The notes below the pieces were generated by a model. It did no database searches, was not told the DNA's origin, and saw only the letters and a list, made by a program, of their open reading frames with translations. Source: Cercis canadensis (Eukaryota; Streptophyta; Magnoliopsida; Fabales; Fabaceae). From it: 64,000 nucleotides of DNA. Positions 21,712-35,688 of the stretch are shown piece by piece. Position 1 is the first letter of the stretch. Each line of letters starts with the position of its first letter. The translations under genes and the position numbers were made by a program. The DNA is taken from contig QAOA01001448.1 of NCBI GenBank assembly GCA_003255065.1, positions 576,825 through 640,824 of the forward strand. Reading direction: 5' to 3'.

Positions 21712-24700
21712 ATGGCTATTGGTGCGGCCACCTTCACGCAGTCCCCCTCTGTCAATTTTTTCAAATTTTCGGTTCGCCAAGCTTCTTTACCGTCGTCGCC
21801 TACCTCTCGAATTCGCCATCGCTTCCCTTCTAGCCGATGGTTGAATCTCAATCACCCTTCTGCTTATCAGAGGTACGCTGTTTTCCCGGTTAGTATGTTC
21901 TCTTGGCAGCTGAGTAAATGAATGGGAAAGCAATATTTCTCATTGGAACCAAATTGGGCCTTTGTAATTCCTTACGTTACTTGAGCTAAGTTATTCGTTC
22001 GATAGATAATAATTTGCCATAGCAAGCCTAGGCCCGGAAATGTAAATTTCAAACAACGTTCCGCAGTGCATTTCAGTTTTGATTTGTTCTTTGTGTATAA
22101 GATATTAATCAGCAAAGTTAAAGACTGGCGTTATTTGTTTTTCTATTGTTTATCTGCAACCAAACCCAGAAATATTGGTACTCTAGGACTGCTACAAAGA
22201 GTAAGGGAAAAGGTAGCTGAGCTGATTTAAATTTGGACCTCAAGGAACACTACTTGATTATCTGTAATGTGTTACTATGACTATTAGATTGTAGCTCAAC
22301 TTTCAAATTGGTTTTCTCATATCTTCGAATTCACGGTGACTTAAAATATGAATAAAGTACATGCAATGCTATACTTGACTCTCATCTCATTCTGCCCCAC
22401 AGATTTGACCGTCTTAGTTCAAGATGTTCAATTACAAATACAGATATACACTTGGATCATGTCACAACGGATGAGGCTCAGGGAGAATCTTTGATTGTTG
22501 AATCTGATTGTCCGGTGCCGATAGTTAAACTCAAATCTGATATTCTCGAGGCTGAACCTCTGAACCTACTGGCTGAAGGCACATTTGTAGATAGTCTCTT
22601 GACAGCATTACCTGTAGGCCATTTTCTCCACTTTATGGTGTTTTTGAGCCTTGTCTTACCATCTCTCATCTTTCTATGGTCTGCTCTTCAGGTTTTGTCT
22701 GAAGAGGAGCAGCATGCCCTTGCAGCTACTCCAGCCCATCCAGCTGGATTGTATGGTTAGATGCTTTTCAATCTTACCTACTGCAACTAAGCATGTTGGC
22801 TTTTGAGAACATTGTGAATGTTCTTTCAATTCTTATGTTAAATTCAATCAACTAGATTTTTCTTCAGGTTTACAGTACTTCACTTTTTTCTGTGTTTTGT
22901 CATGTCATGCTTTTATTTTATGTAAAATCTGGTCCCACCTTGCTTATTGGCAAAGATTAAGTGCGAATTTGATATCCATCTATTCCACTATATCGATTGA
23001 TATTAGTGTGGCTAGTCTTTGATTTCATACCAATCCTTAATGGTGCAAAATCTTTTCTTGAGTGGCTTGTTTATTAATCCTTCTCAACTCAAAACAGTTC
23101 TTTTTAGCCTGATGTTAAGATGCCTTTATCTTCTGTTGGTTGAGCTGAATCTTGAATGTTGATCTTATTGTGTGTCATTTGTCCTAGATATTAGAAAGTT
23201 GAATTGTCTAAGCAGCTCCTAATCTGAAGATTATATACTTTCAGCTTTCTATGTTAGCTGCATAGCTGCAAATTTAGTTGAACAGCTCTGGAATTTTGCT
23301 TGGCCGTCTGCCATTGCCTTGATTCATCCAAGTCTTTTACCTGTTGCGGTGATGGGTTTCTTCACCAAAGTTGCTATAATTGTCGGAGGCCCCTTGGTTG
23401 GCAAAGTTATGGACCATGTTCCCAGAGTGCCTGCATATAATTGCTTGAATATTATTCAGGCAAGTTAGTAGAAAAGCAATGTAGTGCCATGTAGTATATG
23501 TTTCTAATTTCTTGAAAACAAAAAAATTTCATTTTTAACACTTTTGCCATTAATCAGGCAGCTGCTCAGTTGCTATCTGCAACAATGATCATTCATGCCC
23601 ATTCTGTTCGTCCTACTTCAGTGTCTTCCCTGCTTCTACGCCCATGGTTTGTCATACTAGTTTCAGCTGGGGCTATTGAGAGGCTATGTGGTGTAGCTTT
23701 GGGGGTTGCAAATGAGCGTGACTGGGTTGTGCTGGTAGTGCCATTCACAGCTTCCCTTACCCCATTGACATGTTATTTGTGACTTATACTCTAACTCTCC
23801 CTTCCCTTTTTCTTTCAACAGCTAGCAGGAGTGAATAGGCCGATTGCACTAGCCCAGGCAAATGCTGTTTTAAATCGAATTGATCTACTATGTGAGGTAT
23901 TTTCTAATTTATTTATTTTTTGGCTTTGAGTAGATTAGCCTGCACAAGTATATATCCATTTTAGGAACTGTGCAGAAACTGTCATGTTAAATATCAATTT
24001 TGGGAACTCTGGCTGGAAGACTTATGACAAGGTTTATTTACAGATAGCTGGGGCATCGCTATTTGGGGTCCTTCTCTCTAAATTTGATCCGGTAACCTGC
24101 TTGAAGTTTGCTGCAGGCTTCATGATGGGATTATTGCCTATTACGGTAATTTCTTTGCTTTTCTTCTTGTTTTATTACTTTCATCGGTTGAAAGATACTC
24201 ATTTTCATCTTCCACCCAATTCTCAATTTACAGATTGTTCTCACATGGTTAGCCAACAAGCTTTCTACCGGTGTTCTTGACCGGCCTAAATGTTCACAAA
24301 CCTGTTGCAGAACAGCTACTGAAGAACCTTTGCCACAGGCTGACAATTTAGGTATTACTTAAACTGATAACTCTTTAGATGATTATCCCATTATCTGACT
24401 ATATCAAATATACTTATTTCTGTCTGCTGGACAACCAGTTATTAAAGGTGTAGAAGCCATCAAACTTGGTTGGAAGGAATATCTGGAACAACCAGTTCTT
24501 CCAGCTAGTCTTGCCTGGGTGCTCCTCTACTTCAATGTTGTTCTTACACCAGGCAGTTTGATGACAGCATTCTTAACACAGCGTGGTATGTAAAAACTTT
24601 CGTTGATCACAGTTATTTTCCTTAGGAAAGACTGACACTTCTTATGGAACATTTGTTGCAGTGAAGAAAATAGTGAAGTACCGATGTCTGAGTTTTTCAA

Positions 24701-25910
24701 AAACTGCTGTGTCACTTTCGTAATTGACTGAAAAGTGATTCTACTCTAATTGGTACTTAGTAATTAGCTAAGACTAATACGTCTATGCTATGAACCAGTT
24801 TTCATGTTTTGTCTAATCATAACGCCTAGTTTTTTTAATTTTGTCTTATCTTATAAATGCCTTCTTGAGCATAAAGCCCTGATCTTAAATATGTACTTTA
24901 AATTGAGTGCTATAAGGGAAAGGGCAGAAGAAGAGAAGTAAAAAGGATTTTTATTATGCTAGGTTTATTTTCTTCTTTGTAGTCTCTTTTCTTTTTTTGC
25001 CTCTTCAAATGCTCTCGCAAATGGAAACCAATAATGTTATAGCTGTTGTTCCGGTTTTTTTTTTTTTTATTTGGGGGGGTGGAGGTGGGGTGTTAAATGT
25101 TGTGGTTCTTGTCTCATGCTAAGTCCATCATATTTCTTGGTTTGTTTCAACAGGCTTACATCCATCTATCATTGGAGGATTCAGCGGATTATGTGCTTTT
25201 ATGGGTGTTGCGGCCACATTTGTATCTTCAACTCTGGTCAAGCATTTTGGCATTTTAAAGGTTTCTTCTTTAGCTTGTTTTCCAACACAGTCAAGTATGA
25301 AAACTAATTTTCTATGTAGTTTTTAAAATTGTGTTCTCTCTTTACCAGGCTGGGGCAGTTGGATTAGTGTTTCAAGCTTTACTTCTCAGCGTGGCTGTCG
25401 CTATATATTGGAGTGGATCAATTTCTCAACAAAGCCCACTTCTTTTCTTGTCGCTGATTGTAAGTAATTTAATATTTGACGTTATCACTATCATTTATGT
25501 CAAAACTTAAAAAGTAGCTCAGTACAGCCTAAGGACGTAGATCATAAAATTAGTTCTCCTTGAATTTGTTTACTGTGGTTTTTGTGCATATGCTGAACTG
25601 CTTCTGTATGCAGATATTATCACGGTTAGGGCACATGTCATATGATGTTGTGGGGGCTCAGATTATTCAAACAGGGATCCCATCATCCAAAGCAAATCTC
25701 ATTGGAACAACAGAGGTTGCTGTTGCTAGTTTGGCAGAGTCTATAATGCTGGGAGTTGCAATAATTGCCAATGATGTTTCTCATTTTCGATTGCTGGCTA
25801 TGTTGTCACTTTTATCAGTGGTTGGTGCAGCGTGGATGTTTTGCAGATGGTTATTGAATCCAACAGATAAACAAAAAAGCCTTTTCTCTAACGATCCTCA
25901 GTTTTGTTAA
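21712..25910 (+). CDS. FPN3: Solute carrier family 40 member 3, chloroplastic (ferroportin-like; MAR1/IREG3)
   Basis: This gene encodes the plastid/mitochondrial member of the plant ferroportin family, a multi-pass transporter linked to organellar iron handling; in Arabidopsis, loss (mar1) gives aminoglycoside resistance. Twelve exons: 21712-21872, 22403-22613, 22692-22755, 23245-23459, 23558-23734, 23822-23896, 24044-24145, 24234-24351, 24439-24585, 25154-25260, 25349-25459 and 25614-25910, giving 594 aa. Residues 1 to about 60 form an organellar transit peptide ([20 protein letters not shown]). A family-specific linker ([19 protein letters not shown]) precedes the membrane domain. Transporter segments include [59 protein letters not shown] and [20 protein letters not shown]. 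The start sits in a good context (AACCATGG). Intron 4 uses a GC donor. The sequence looks intact. Confidence 0.95.
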
Positions 25911-28900
25911 TTAATGTAAGTATTTTGTGTTAATAGTTCGTTAGCTTCTTTGAATCATATTCTTGTATCTAGTGTATATTTCTAATATATATAAAAAAAA
26001 ATCTTCACGAATGGCTGACACTCATCTTGTTGTCTTTGTTATGCTGCAAGCACCCCCCGGGGCCACCCCAAAAAAAAAAACACACCAAAAAAAAAAAAGA
26101 GAGAGGGAAAAAGAAGGGGGAAAAACCTTCCTTAAGCCTGTTTTGCTGTAGAATTGTTCTATCATTCATTCACTAAACTGAGCTTGTTAACTGGGATAAT
26201 TTGCTTAGTCTCCCCTTGAAGCATTTGCTAGTGGAATATGAGATTTTTGTTGGTCTTCTGGAGGCAGATAATACGCACAGTCATTAAGAAGGTTGACAAG
26301 ATCAACTATCCACATGCACTAACTTGGTTGATATATAGTCTATAGACAACAATTAATTAAATATCCAGTTTATGGATTCTACAAGTGCTTAGATTCTCTT
26401 TACAATTTGGTCCGGAAAAATTTCTCTAACCATACATAATGCATCTTCTGTTTTGTGCAGTTGTTCCATTAGCTGCCTTCGTTCATAGGCTATTTGACTT
26501 GTACAAGAGAAAAATATATTTAATATATGATATATGAACATTGCTGGCGATTATACACCTTATTCAGGAAGCCGAGGCGTTTTTTCTTCCCACGTGGTCA
26601 CTATGTAATAATGAATAAATAGATAGCTTTAGCTGTAATCTGTAAATGCGTCACATACCTTCGTAGTTTGTAATATATCAGAGTATATGACTAATTATGT
26701 TAGGTCGAACATGTACAAACATTTTGTAAAGCATTTATTAATTCAATTTTTTTCACCTGGGTGTAGAACTGTGACTCTCATCTGTTTCTGTCTGCACTTA
26801 ATTGTTGTGGTGAATCGTTATCCTTTTCAGTGTTCTATTGAACATCTGATCAAAGCCAGTAAGATACACAATAGCAGACTTCGTATTAGAGAGAGAGAGA
26901 GTAAGCTGTTTAAGGTTGGAGGCTATTAACCTTGTTCTCAAGGCATACTTCTACTTCTACTTCTTCTTATTCTGATGTATATAGAGATTAGAATTGAAAT
27001 TTGCAGCATTAGCATGCTGTTTTCTGAATGGACAGACACCTGGGGAGCAGTGTCCACTGGGAAATAGATAGTTAGTCAAACAGTTCTCTTCAATTTGGTA
27101 GGAATAAGTTCTGGGTTCTAAGTTGAAGTGTCATAAGTTTCTTTCAACACGGGAAAAGAGAGAGGGGATTCTACACGTATTTTAGCTCTATACGTAAGTG
27201 CTGCATCATTGCAGCTGTTTGAATTGCCTAAATCGTACTGTGAGATTCTTATCACAAAAGTATAGCCATAATTGTATTGAGTTTCGATATCGACAGAACT
27301 CTGATGTAGTCTCTGAATTAGGCGCAGATTGACACAAGTGTCACATAAACAGGAGGATCAAATCCTAAACCCCCCTTATGAGAAGAATAAAGGCAAATGA
27401 TATCTTTAAACACGTAATTTTCTTATCCCATTTTCGGTTTTGCTTGAAAGCTCAGTTTTTTCTTTTGGTCTCAAAACTTTCAGAAAAAGAAATTTTCAGC
27501 GGAAATGGGCTTTCATCGCTGGGCAATATAAAGAGTCCAGACTTCTTAATGGGCGATGGAAAAAAGCAAGACCAAAGGGTGGAAGTTGATGCCGTTACGG
27601 CGTTACATATCGAACAGGTATCGGAATGGGTGCAAATGCATCGCCGTTTTGAACTGGGTATCGAGTTTCGTATCAGTCAACGGCAAATATCCGTCACGCT
27701 GGGGATGGGCCCCTTCTTCCAAGAACCACGTGTGCTACTGAGTTCACACTTCACACTCTTTCTGTTGGTAATAAATATGGTATATATATATATTTTCTTC
27801 GTTTTCTGAAATGAATAACTAAAAGAAATTAACCGCAGTTATAAAATAATGTAATGGGATATTTTTCTTTAAGAAAAATTTCGTGGGACAATTACAGAAT
27901 TAAGTACTAGATTAGCAGAGAATTTACTGTCGCTAATTCGTAGAATTTAGCTGCTCAAGTTACTATGACAGTCACAATCACAGTCACGTGTACCAAGAGA
28001 GGGCACTACCTCTACCGCCACCGCCATGCTTCCTTTATCTGGTTATTTTCTGTTTCTCAAGTCTCAACCGAAGACGCTCCCGGATTTGTCGCGTGTATTC
28101 TACGTCTCTCACTTTCCCTGACGGTGACTGCAGCAGCCTCTTCCCTCTTCTCTGTTCCTAGTTCCTTATGCTGTTCTCTTCTCACGATATTTCATTAATC
28201 ATTTATCTCATTATTTCATTTAACTAACCCTCTTACTCTTTCATCTTTCTTTTTCTTTTTTTCATAATTGAGGATTTTTCTCCTCCTTTAGAAAATCTGA
28301 TTATGTTCTCTTACCACAAAACACTTCTATTGACTATAGTCCTCTGTTTAGCTTTTCAATATTTATGACAATAATATATGCACATTCATGCGTAGTATGT
28401 AATATGTGGCGGTTTTTGATGGATTAATTTAAAAGGTTGAAGTTAATTAATTAGAATTCAGTTCTCTATCCGTGTGTTTTTGTTCTTAATCTGTATTCAG
28501 GGTTAGCTGCCGGAAGGATGAAGAAAGAAACGAGATATCATGAAAATTTGCTCTCAAACGACTATTTTTTTTACTAAGAAAAAAAAAACTATTCTTTTCT
28601 CTCATGGGTTGAGAACTTGAGATAATTTGAGTGAGATTGTCTGTCAAAAAAACACCCAACCTTTTTGAGGTAAACAAGACTATCCCATTTCCCAAAACTA
28701 AAGAATTTCCACACAACAGAGCACCCCACTTCCCCAAAGACCCTTGAGAAGAGACATTTCTAGATCTACATCCCACCTTGAGACTTGGGTGAATGAGAGA
28801 GAAAGCGAATAACAAAGAAAAAAGACCTTCACCTTCCATCAATCCCAATATCATATTATTAAAACAAGGAAAGAAGGAAGCCATGTTTGTTTTGAAAAGA

Positions 28901-29664
28901 GAAGAGGAAGAAGAGCATCCTCTCTAACCTACACTGTCTAGTGTCAATTGTCAAATGGACCTCAAACCCAAAACAGCTTCCTCATCATTTCCAACAAACC
29001 AATGCCCCCACACTTCATCATTTTCAGTTAGACAAAGTATGAAAAGAAAGAAACTCATTTTAAAAAAATTAAACTTATAAAAAAGAGCTATTATTTTAAA
29101 ACTCTCCCTCGCTCTCTCTCTCTCTCCTCTTCAACAGTCACATTCCATGATTTTACATCACTAGTTAATGTTCGTCAAGCTTATCCAGCCAAGCAGTGCA
29201 TGTATGTTTCTCCTATGCCATGTGTGTCTCAGTATGTTTTTACTATGTATGCTTCTACTATGTCAATATCATGCATTGTTTTTTTTTTTTTTTTTTTTTT
29301 TTTTNTTCTCTCTTTTATTTTATTGTTGGTTAGAGTACCATATAACATTTATAAGAAGTTTAATATGGAGGGAGAAAAAAATGTTCTTTTCACCACAACC
29401 ATCTGTTGCTGTTGGTTGCCACAGTGATTTGGACTTGAAAGCGCCCATCTTTTCATGTCCATTGATATTGATAGTTGATACATCACTTGGCTTGTTGATG
29501 TCCTCTTTTGACTCTCTCTTTCTCTCCTCCTCTTCCTTCTCCTCTGTTTCTTCATCTTTGTCAAGTACTGTATTGAAGTAATACTAAAGTTTCAACTTGC
29601 TCACTACACAAGCACGGACAGAGAGAAAAAAAAAAAAAAAAGAGAGAGATAGAGACACAGGAAA
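25911..29664. other. Intergenic region between FPN3 and the kelch gene
   Basis: This 3.7-kb region holds the FPN3 3' end, A-rich low-complexity sequence near 26070-26100, and the kelch-gene promoter with a CT run at 29111-29126 and an N at 29305 inside a T run. A plus-strand frame at 27378-27809 is moderately GC-rich but matches no family I know. The long minus-strand frame at 28486-28884 is not protein-like. Confidence 0.5.
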
Positions 29665-32600
29665 ATGGGATCTCTGGGTGCTGAAACCGCAAAGAAGAAA
29701 GCAATGTGGCTGTATCCAAAGGTTTTGGGTTTTAATCCTTCTGAAAGATGGGGGCACTCTGCTTGCTTCTCGGAGGGGCTTATGTATGTCTTTGGGGTAC
29801 GTATGACTAAAATCCTTTTCCAAATAACTTAGCTTCTTATCTTGTTAGTTTCTGTTTCTTTCTTAATTATGTTTGGGTAACTGGGTTGTCTTCTATTATA
29901 ATCGAGTCTGAACTGCTCCTGTGTTTTCCTTCCTTGGAGGTCTGGCTACTCTCTGTGGATGATTTTTTTTTCTGAACAGTTCTGCTCTGCTTTTTTCTTT
30001 GGAAGTTTTTCTTCCTGTGGTGTGCTTATTAATTTCATAAGCGCGTAGTACTTTCTTTTAGTACTCTGCTATATTGCTATCTTTGGCTAATATTTAAAAT
30101 ACTTTCTTCTCTGAATTTTAGTTTTTGCCTGATTTCTCTTGCGACGTTTTTTCTTGGAGACTGTTAAACCGAATTCATCTTTCTTTTTTCTCTAATTAGA
30201 GGGACACTACGTGGTTTGGTGATATCATGTTTCTTCTTTCTTATTATAGCAATATTCACATTTTCATTCTCCGCCTCCGTTTTTTCTCCAACCACCACCT
30301 TCCACCTGCGTTATATTTCTCAACTTCAAAACATGCACGAAAAAAATAAAGCGCTCCCATTTTCTACTTTTTTAATTCATTCATAGTGATACAAGAATCT
30401 CTATGTAGGTTACCTTTCCTTCTGTCTCACTCTCAAGGTCATTAGGTTAATTGCCTAAGTTTCATTTTCTCTTGCTAATTAAGCTCAATTTTCCTTGACG
30501 ATATCAACTTAATAGATTTTTCCTGCTCATTATCCTCCATACTTATCCTTTCCTTTGTAAAGAAGTTATTAGATAACAAGATGATGTGGAGGTTTAGTAA
30601 CTTCAGTTATTTTGTTTTCTTTTCTTTCACTCATGTTTGTTTCTAGCAATATAGCAAGGTAATTTTACCATGTCATCTTTCATTGCTTTCTAAATTATCT
30701 ATAGTTCAATTTGTATTATATTTTGGAGAAGAGAGAGAGTTAGCCTCTGCTGTGTGGTCCATAAGTCCAGTGGGCCACAGAAAATACTGAATTGGAAACA
30801 AGCAGAGAGGATGATGTAAGAAAATGGAGGAAGCTCCGAGGTTTTATCTGTTAGTGTATGTCTGGCACATAATTCTCTGTTCCTTTCTTAATTCAATCAT
30901 TTGCCATTCTTCCCCTGAAAGCAAGTTCTGTCCCGTGATTTTATTTCCCTCAGAAAGCAAAATTTGCTTTTATATATGTTGAAACTCATTCACCATAACT
31001 ATAAACTGACATTAGTTGGATATATATACTAATTATAACATTACATTTCCACCCTTGTATATCTCTTAATAATAATAGTTAGTTGCTGGAAATAGTCTTT
31101 TAACTGATCATAATTGTCAGTCTGCTAAGAAGTGGTGCTGATTTCTGCTAACTTGAAATGTATATTAAGATGACAAAATTGGCCTTTGTGTGACTGTTTC
31201 AGGGATGTTGTGGGGGACTGCATTTTAGTGATGTTCTCACTCTAGACCTTGACAAAATGGCTTGGAGCAAACTTGCTACTAGAGGTGAAAGACCTGGTCC
31301 TAGAGATAGCCACAGTGCTGTTCTTGTAGGAAACAAGATGATTGTGTTTGGTGGTACAAATGGCTTCAAGAAGGTGAATGATATTCATATACTGGATCTG
31401 GCAACCAAAGAGTGGGTTCGACCTGAATGTAAAGGGGCTCCTCCTTCTCCACGCGAAAGTCATACTGCCACACTCGTTGGCAATGAAAAATTAGTGATTT
31501 TTGGTGGTAGTGGAGAAGGTAATGCAAATTATTTAAATGATTTGCATATTCTAGATCTTCGAACCATGAGATGGACTTCTCCTGAGGTGAAAGGTGATTT
31601 GCCTGTTCCTAGGGACAGTCACAGTACTCTTGCAATTGGGAACAAGCTTTTTGTGTATGGTGGGGACTCTGGTGATCAGTATCATGGCAATGTTAATATG
31701 CTTGATATGGATACCATGACTTGGTCAAGGGTATGATCTCTTTAATTTGTTCATCTAATCAGGGATTGTTCAAGTTTTTTAAGATTTAAAAGGAAGAAAG
31801 TATTACAATTTTCAACTAGAGGGGACTTAATAATGGTTTTTTTGTTTTTAATTTTTTAATATTTTAATCACAGTTGACAGTTCAAGGATCTTCCCCTGGT
31901 GTCAGAGCAGGTCATGCAGCAGTTAGCATTGGAACTAAGGTTAGTCATCTTGCTTAATTAGTTACAGTAAGCAGCTTACTAATGCTGCATAAAAATTGAA
32001 TGAGGTTGATTTCATAGTTATAAACTTACGGTGGATATTCCTTTATATAGTGCATCTCATGTATCCACATAATTTTTCAAGATGCTCAAATTCTTCAATG
32101 CCATTTGCTTATTGAATAAGTAGAACTAACTGAACTATATGATTTACAGATGTACATCATTGGAGGAGTTGGAGATAAACGTTATTATAATGATGTTTGG
32201 ATCTTTGATGTCTGCAATTGTTCATGGACTCAATTTGATATACGTAGTCAGCAACCACAAGGGCGATTTTCTCATACAGCTGTTGTTGCAGACATGGACA
32301 TTGCCATATATGGAGGGTACGATTCTATTGTTTTTATCATCTCTAAAGTCTTTTTCTCTGTTTCTTACTGATAAATTCTTCTGCAGGTGTGGGGAGGATG
32401 AACGTCCTCTCAATGAATTGTTGGTATTGCAGCTTGGCGCAGAGCACCCAGATGGGCGTTACAACATTTCCATGTGCAAAGTTTTTGGGAGTTATTGGAA
32501 CCAAGAAAAGAGGACTTTCCCTAGAGGAGCAGATACCGACTTGGTACAAATGTCTATTTTAGCAATGCCATTTATTACCTTGTTCATATCATAGTTGCTT

Positions 32601-33803
32601 TTCCAAAAGAAGCACTAACAAAATGCTTTGATGCAGAAAACCACACTCATTGGGAATAATGTGGAAGCTTTAGGAAGAGGAGCCTATGAATTTGTATCAG
32701 AAAAAAAGCAGCTTCTTCATTTTGATTCAGGTGGGTTATTAAGACTTAGAGCACGTCCTTACTCCAAGAACAAATCCAGACTCAAAACCTTTAATTAACT
32801 GACAATTTATAAATTCTTTGTAGATACTTGCCAACAGAAGAGGAGGAGAACTGCTTCTTCAAAGGTGTGGGATGTTGAATCAGAACAAGAAGAGCATTCT
32901 CTCTCACTGTCCCAGCATTCATCTCCATCACAGTCTGATCAGGAACAGACCCCAGCTCAAAAAGCTAATGCCTCTGTCATGGACTCTCAGCGATTTCTTC
33001 TGTTAAAACAGTTAAATCAAATTCCATCAGATAATGGCTCAAGTAACCAGAAAATGTTGAAGAACATCACCCAAAGGAGTCCACAGGATCTTCATATTCA
33101 AAACCAACCAAAACAAGAACAGTATGTCCATGTTCATGAGGATAAAAAAGGAGTGCATTACCAAGCAATTGAGCAGAAATCCATTGGGCGAGGACCAGTC
33201 CAACAACTGGTAAGTTCTCTATTTTTAAAACCCTTTATGCATCCCCCCCTCTCTTTTTTTCTCCTTTTAGTTACTCCCAGTTATTCATTCTTCACTGTAA
33301 ACTTTGAATCCTAGATGGGTGCCGAAGTGCGAGGGACAGTTGATGGGGCCTTTGACTCAGGTTTCCTAATGACTGCAACAGTGAATGGCAGGATTTTCAG
33401 AGGAGTATTGTTTGCACCTGTGAGCTTTCAAATTTTGATTCCATAATCTGTTGACTTGGATATTAGTTCAAGTTGTGTAACTTGTTTTCTGTCTTTCTGA
33501 AACCAACACATGTAGGGAGCAGTAGTATCAAGAGGGGCCATTCTGGAACCAAACTGTTGTTTACCAAGTACACAAGCGTATATAAACTTGAATCACGTGG
33601 AAACCTTGAGGCCTTCCCCGCAGCCAACGACTTGTTGCCGTCATGGGTCCCGGCAGGGGCAGGGCCAGGCTCAAGTGACTCGACCGTCTCCAATCACGAG
33701 AGTCACCCCCTCGGTATCCAAAGAGCAGAAAATCAAGAGTGATCTTCATGGCTTGGTTCTGACGCTTGGAGGTCCTGCTAGTGGTAACCATGCTGGATCC
33801 TAA
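29665..33803 (+). CDS. Kelch-repeat protein
   Basis: Nine exons: 29665-29796, 31203-31730, 31874-31939, 32150-32316, 32387-32543, 32637-32730, 32824-33209, 33315-33419 and 33516-33803. They sum to 1923 bases (640 aa). The N-terminal half is a kelch beta-propeller with at least five blades, each with the Gly-Gly doublet and spaced Tyr/Trp: MYVFGGCCGGLHFSDV, KMIVFGGTNGFKKVND, LVIFGGSGEGNANYLND, LFVYGGDSGDQYHGNV and MYIIGGVGDKRYYNDVWIF. After residue about 330 the protein changes to a basic stretch (QQKRRRTASS), a Ser/Gln-rich low-complexity region, and a C-terminal part with GAEVRGTVDGAFDSGFLMTA and NGRIFRGVLFAPG, which recalls the short C-terminal segment of some plant ARID-HMG proteins. Kelch propellers mediate protein binding; the partner is unknown. 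The first intron is 1.4 kb. Confidence 0.9.
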
Positions 33804-35688
33804 GCACATGCACGCATTATTGACATGAAATGTGAAATAAGTTCCTGTAAATTTTTGAAATAATCCTTTGTACTTGAATCTTTGTACTTGTTATTATTAT
33901 TATATGTGTACTATTTGGTTTTCAGTGTAATCCTTTGTAATATGTACAATAATATAGGAGAATTCCCTGCATAAAGCGCACGAGTTAGTAGCTAGCCAGT
34001 ATGATTCACACTTCAAATTGCCGTTGAATTGGGAATTCTTATAATAATAATAATAGTAAGAAAAGCAGCTTGAATTTTCGAATTTGGACCCAAAAACAGA
34101 TAGGCATATAATTTGAGAGATGCATTAATAGATATGGATGCTGGCAAGTGCCAACGCAGAGCAGTGAGTGTTGGGTTGGATGTTGATGTTGGAAATGGAA
34201 ATAGTTATTTGGTGGTACGGTACTGTAATTAAAGTAAAAGATAAAAGTGTGTCAACTTAAACAGTGAAGGGCACGTAGTAGTAGGGCAAAGGGTAAAGGT
34301 GACTCAAGAACATATACATGCACATGTGGTCATGTGATGTGCATAGGAATAGGAGGGAAGCGTCGATTGATTCTCTTTTTCTCCTTCCTTCAAAGCCACT
34401 GCTAAGTCTGCTATTATTAACTAGTTATACTAAATAACGCAGGGAGGGAACAGTGACAAAAATAGTATTGAAGGAGGGGTGAGGTCGTGGTACGAACAAT
34501 TTGAAGAGGAGTGGGTAGGCCAGGGAGTGGGCCACTGGGCCTCAGATTCACACAACAGAAACAGAAAAGTCCCCCGTGCATCCCGCGCGACGCTGTCGTT
34601 GTGTCTTGTTCTTCTATTTAGGAAAAAGAAGGGCCACAGAATTGGGCCACGCGGGGAAAAGGTAGGTCGCTGTCAGCCGTCTGATCTGTCTGCCACGTCA
34701 ATGAGAGAGGATAGTGAATGATGGATTGGGTTTGGGTTATGTCGAGGTTGAGGTGATTGATTGAGTGATTGATTCATTGTGGTTTTAAGATTGAGTGGGT
34801 GAATGAACATAAAGCAAGAAAGAAACGAAAAGAAAGAGAAAGAGAGTGTGAAGTGAGATGGTTGGGTTCACTCAAACTCTTGAATGAATGAATGAAAACG
34901 CAACACAGTCACAATCATGTTGACAAGACTGCTGCTCCTCTTTCCTTCAGAGCTTGCTTCCGTCACAAACGTCCCCACCATGAGGGCCCTGCCAGTGCCT
35001 GTGGCTCCCCTCATTTTACCAGATTCCTATTTTTCTCCACACTGTCTCTCTTGAATTGTGATCAGTTCCTCGATGTCTTTGTGTGGGACACTCTAATTAC
35101 GTGGCATCACTTTGATCCTGCAATAGCATCAAGGCACTATCTTCGCTTCATTCTACTCTGAGTTGATACCACCACCAATTTTCCGCCTAAACGATTTGTC
35201 GTATATCTCATTCATCACTCATCAGTTTTTATTTTTTATTTTTTATTTACTTTGATTATGATTTTATGTTCAAATATAAAACCTACAAATTTTAGAGACG
35301 TTTTCACTACCACTCTGCCATGTGCCTTTGGTCATCTCTCATCAATTTTAAGTTGCATTACAAGTATACAACTAATAAAGAGAAAAAAGATAATCATTAA
35401 AAGAAAATGGCTTAGAAGAAATGAAGTAAGAAGAAAATTAAAATGACTGTATAAAAAGATTAAATTTTCCTTGCAATAATTTTAAAAGATAAAAAAATCC
35501 CTGTTTCTTCATCAAGAAAAATAAGTTTGACAATAAGTGTTGGTCCCACACGGTTTAAGAGCAAAAAGACACTTGGCGTTGGTAGTGAGATGTGCCAATT
35601 GGTCATATAAAAGTAAAACAAACAACGATCAAATTAAGGAGATGATGAATTGATGATACAGAAGCAGTGACAGTGAGTCCATTTTACC
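33804..35688. other. Intergenic region, nothing recognised
   Basis: The region holds the kelch-gene 3' end (AATAATA-rich) and spacer DNA. Several short open frames exist (34479-34721, 34892-35161), but none has a domain, good codon pattern or splice partners. Confidence 0.45.

Noticed and set aside
27378-27809. 143-codon plus-strand ORF with relatively GC-rich middle
   Set aside because: No known domain, no splice partner, hydrophobic AT-rich ends, and no promoter. Treated as a chance frame, though its composition is slightly unusual.
28486-28884. 132-codon minus-strand ORF
   Set aside because: Composition follows low-complexity A/T and CT runs on the other strand; no family resemblance.
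33463-33809. Antisense and alternative-frame ORFs over the last kelch-gene exon
   Set aside because: Shadow frames of the GC-richer exon 9; the sense frame continues the kelch protein and gives an exact codon total.
34479-35161. Two short plus-strand ORFs in the kelch-gene downstream spacer
   Set aside because: No domains, no splice sites, and codon use like non-coding DNA.
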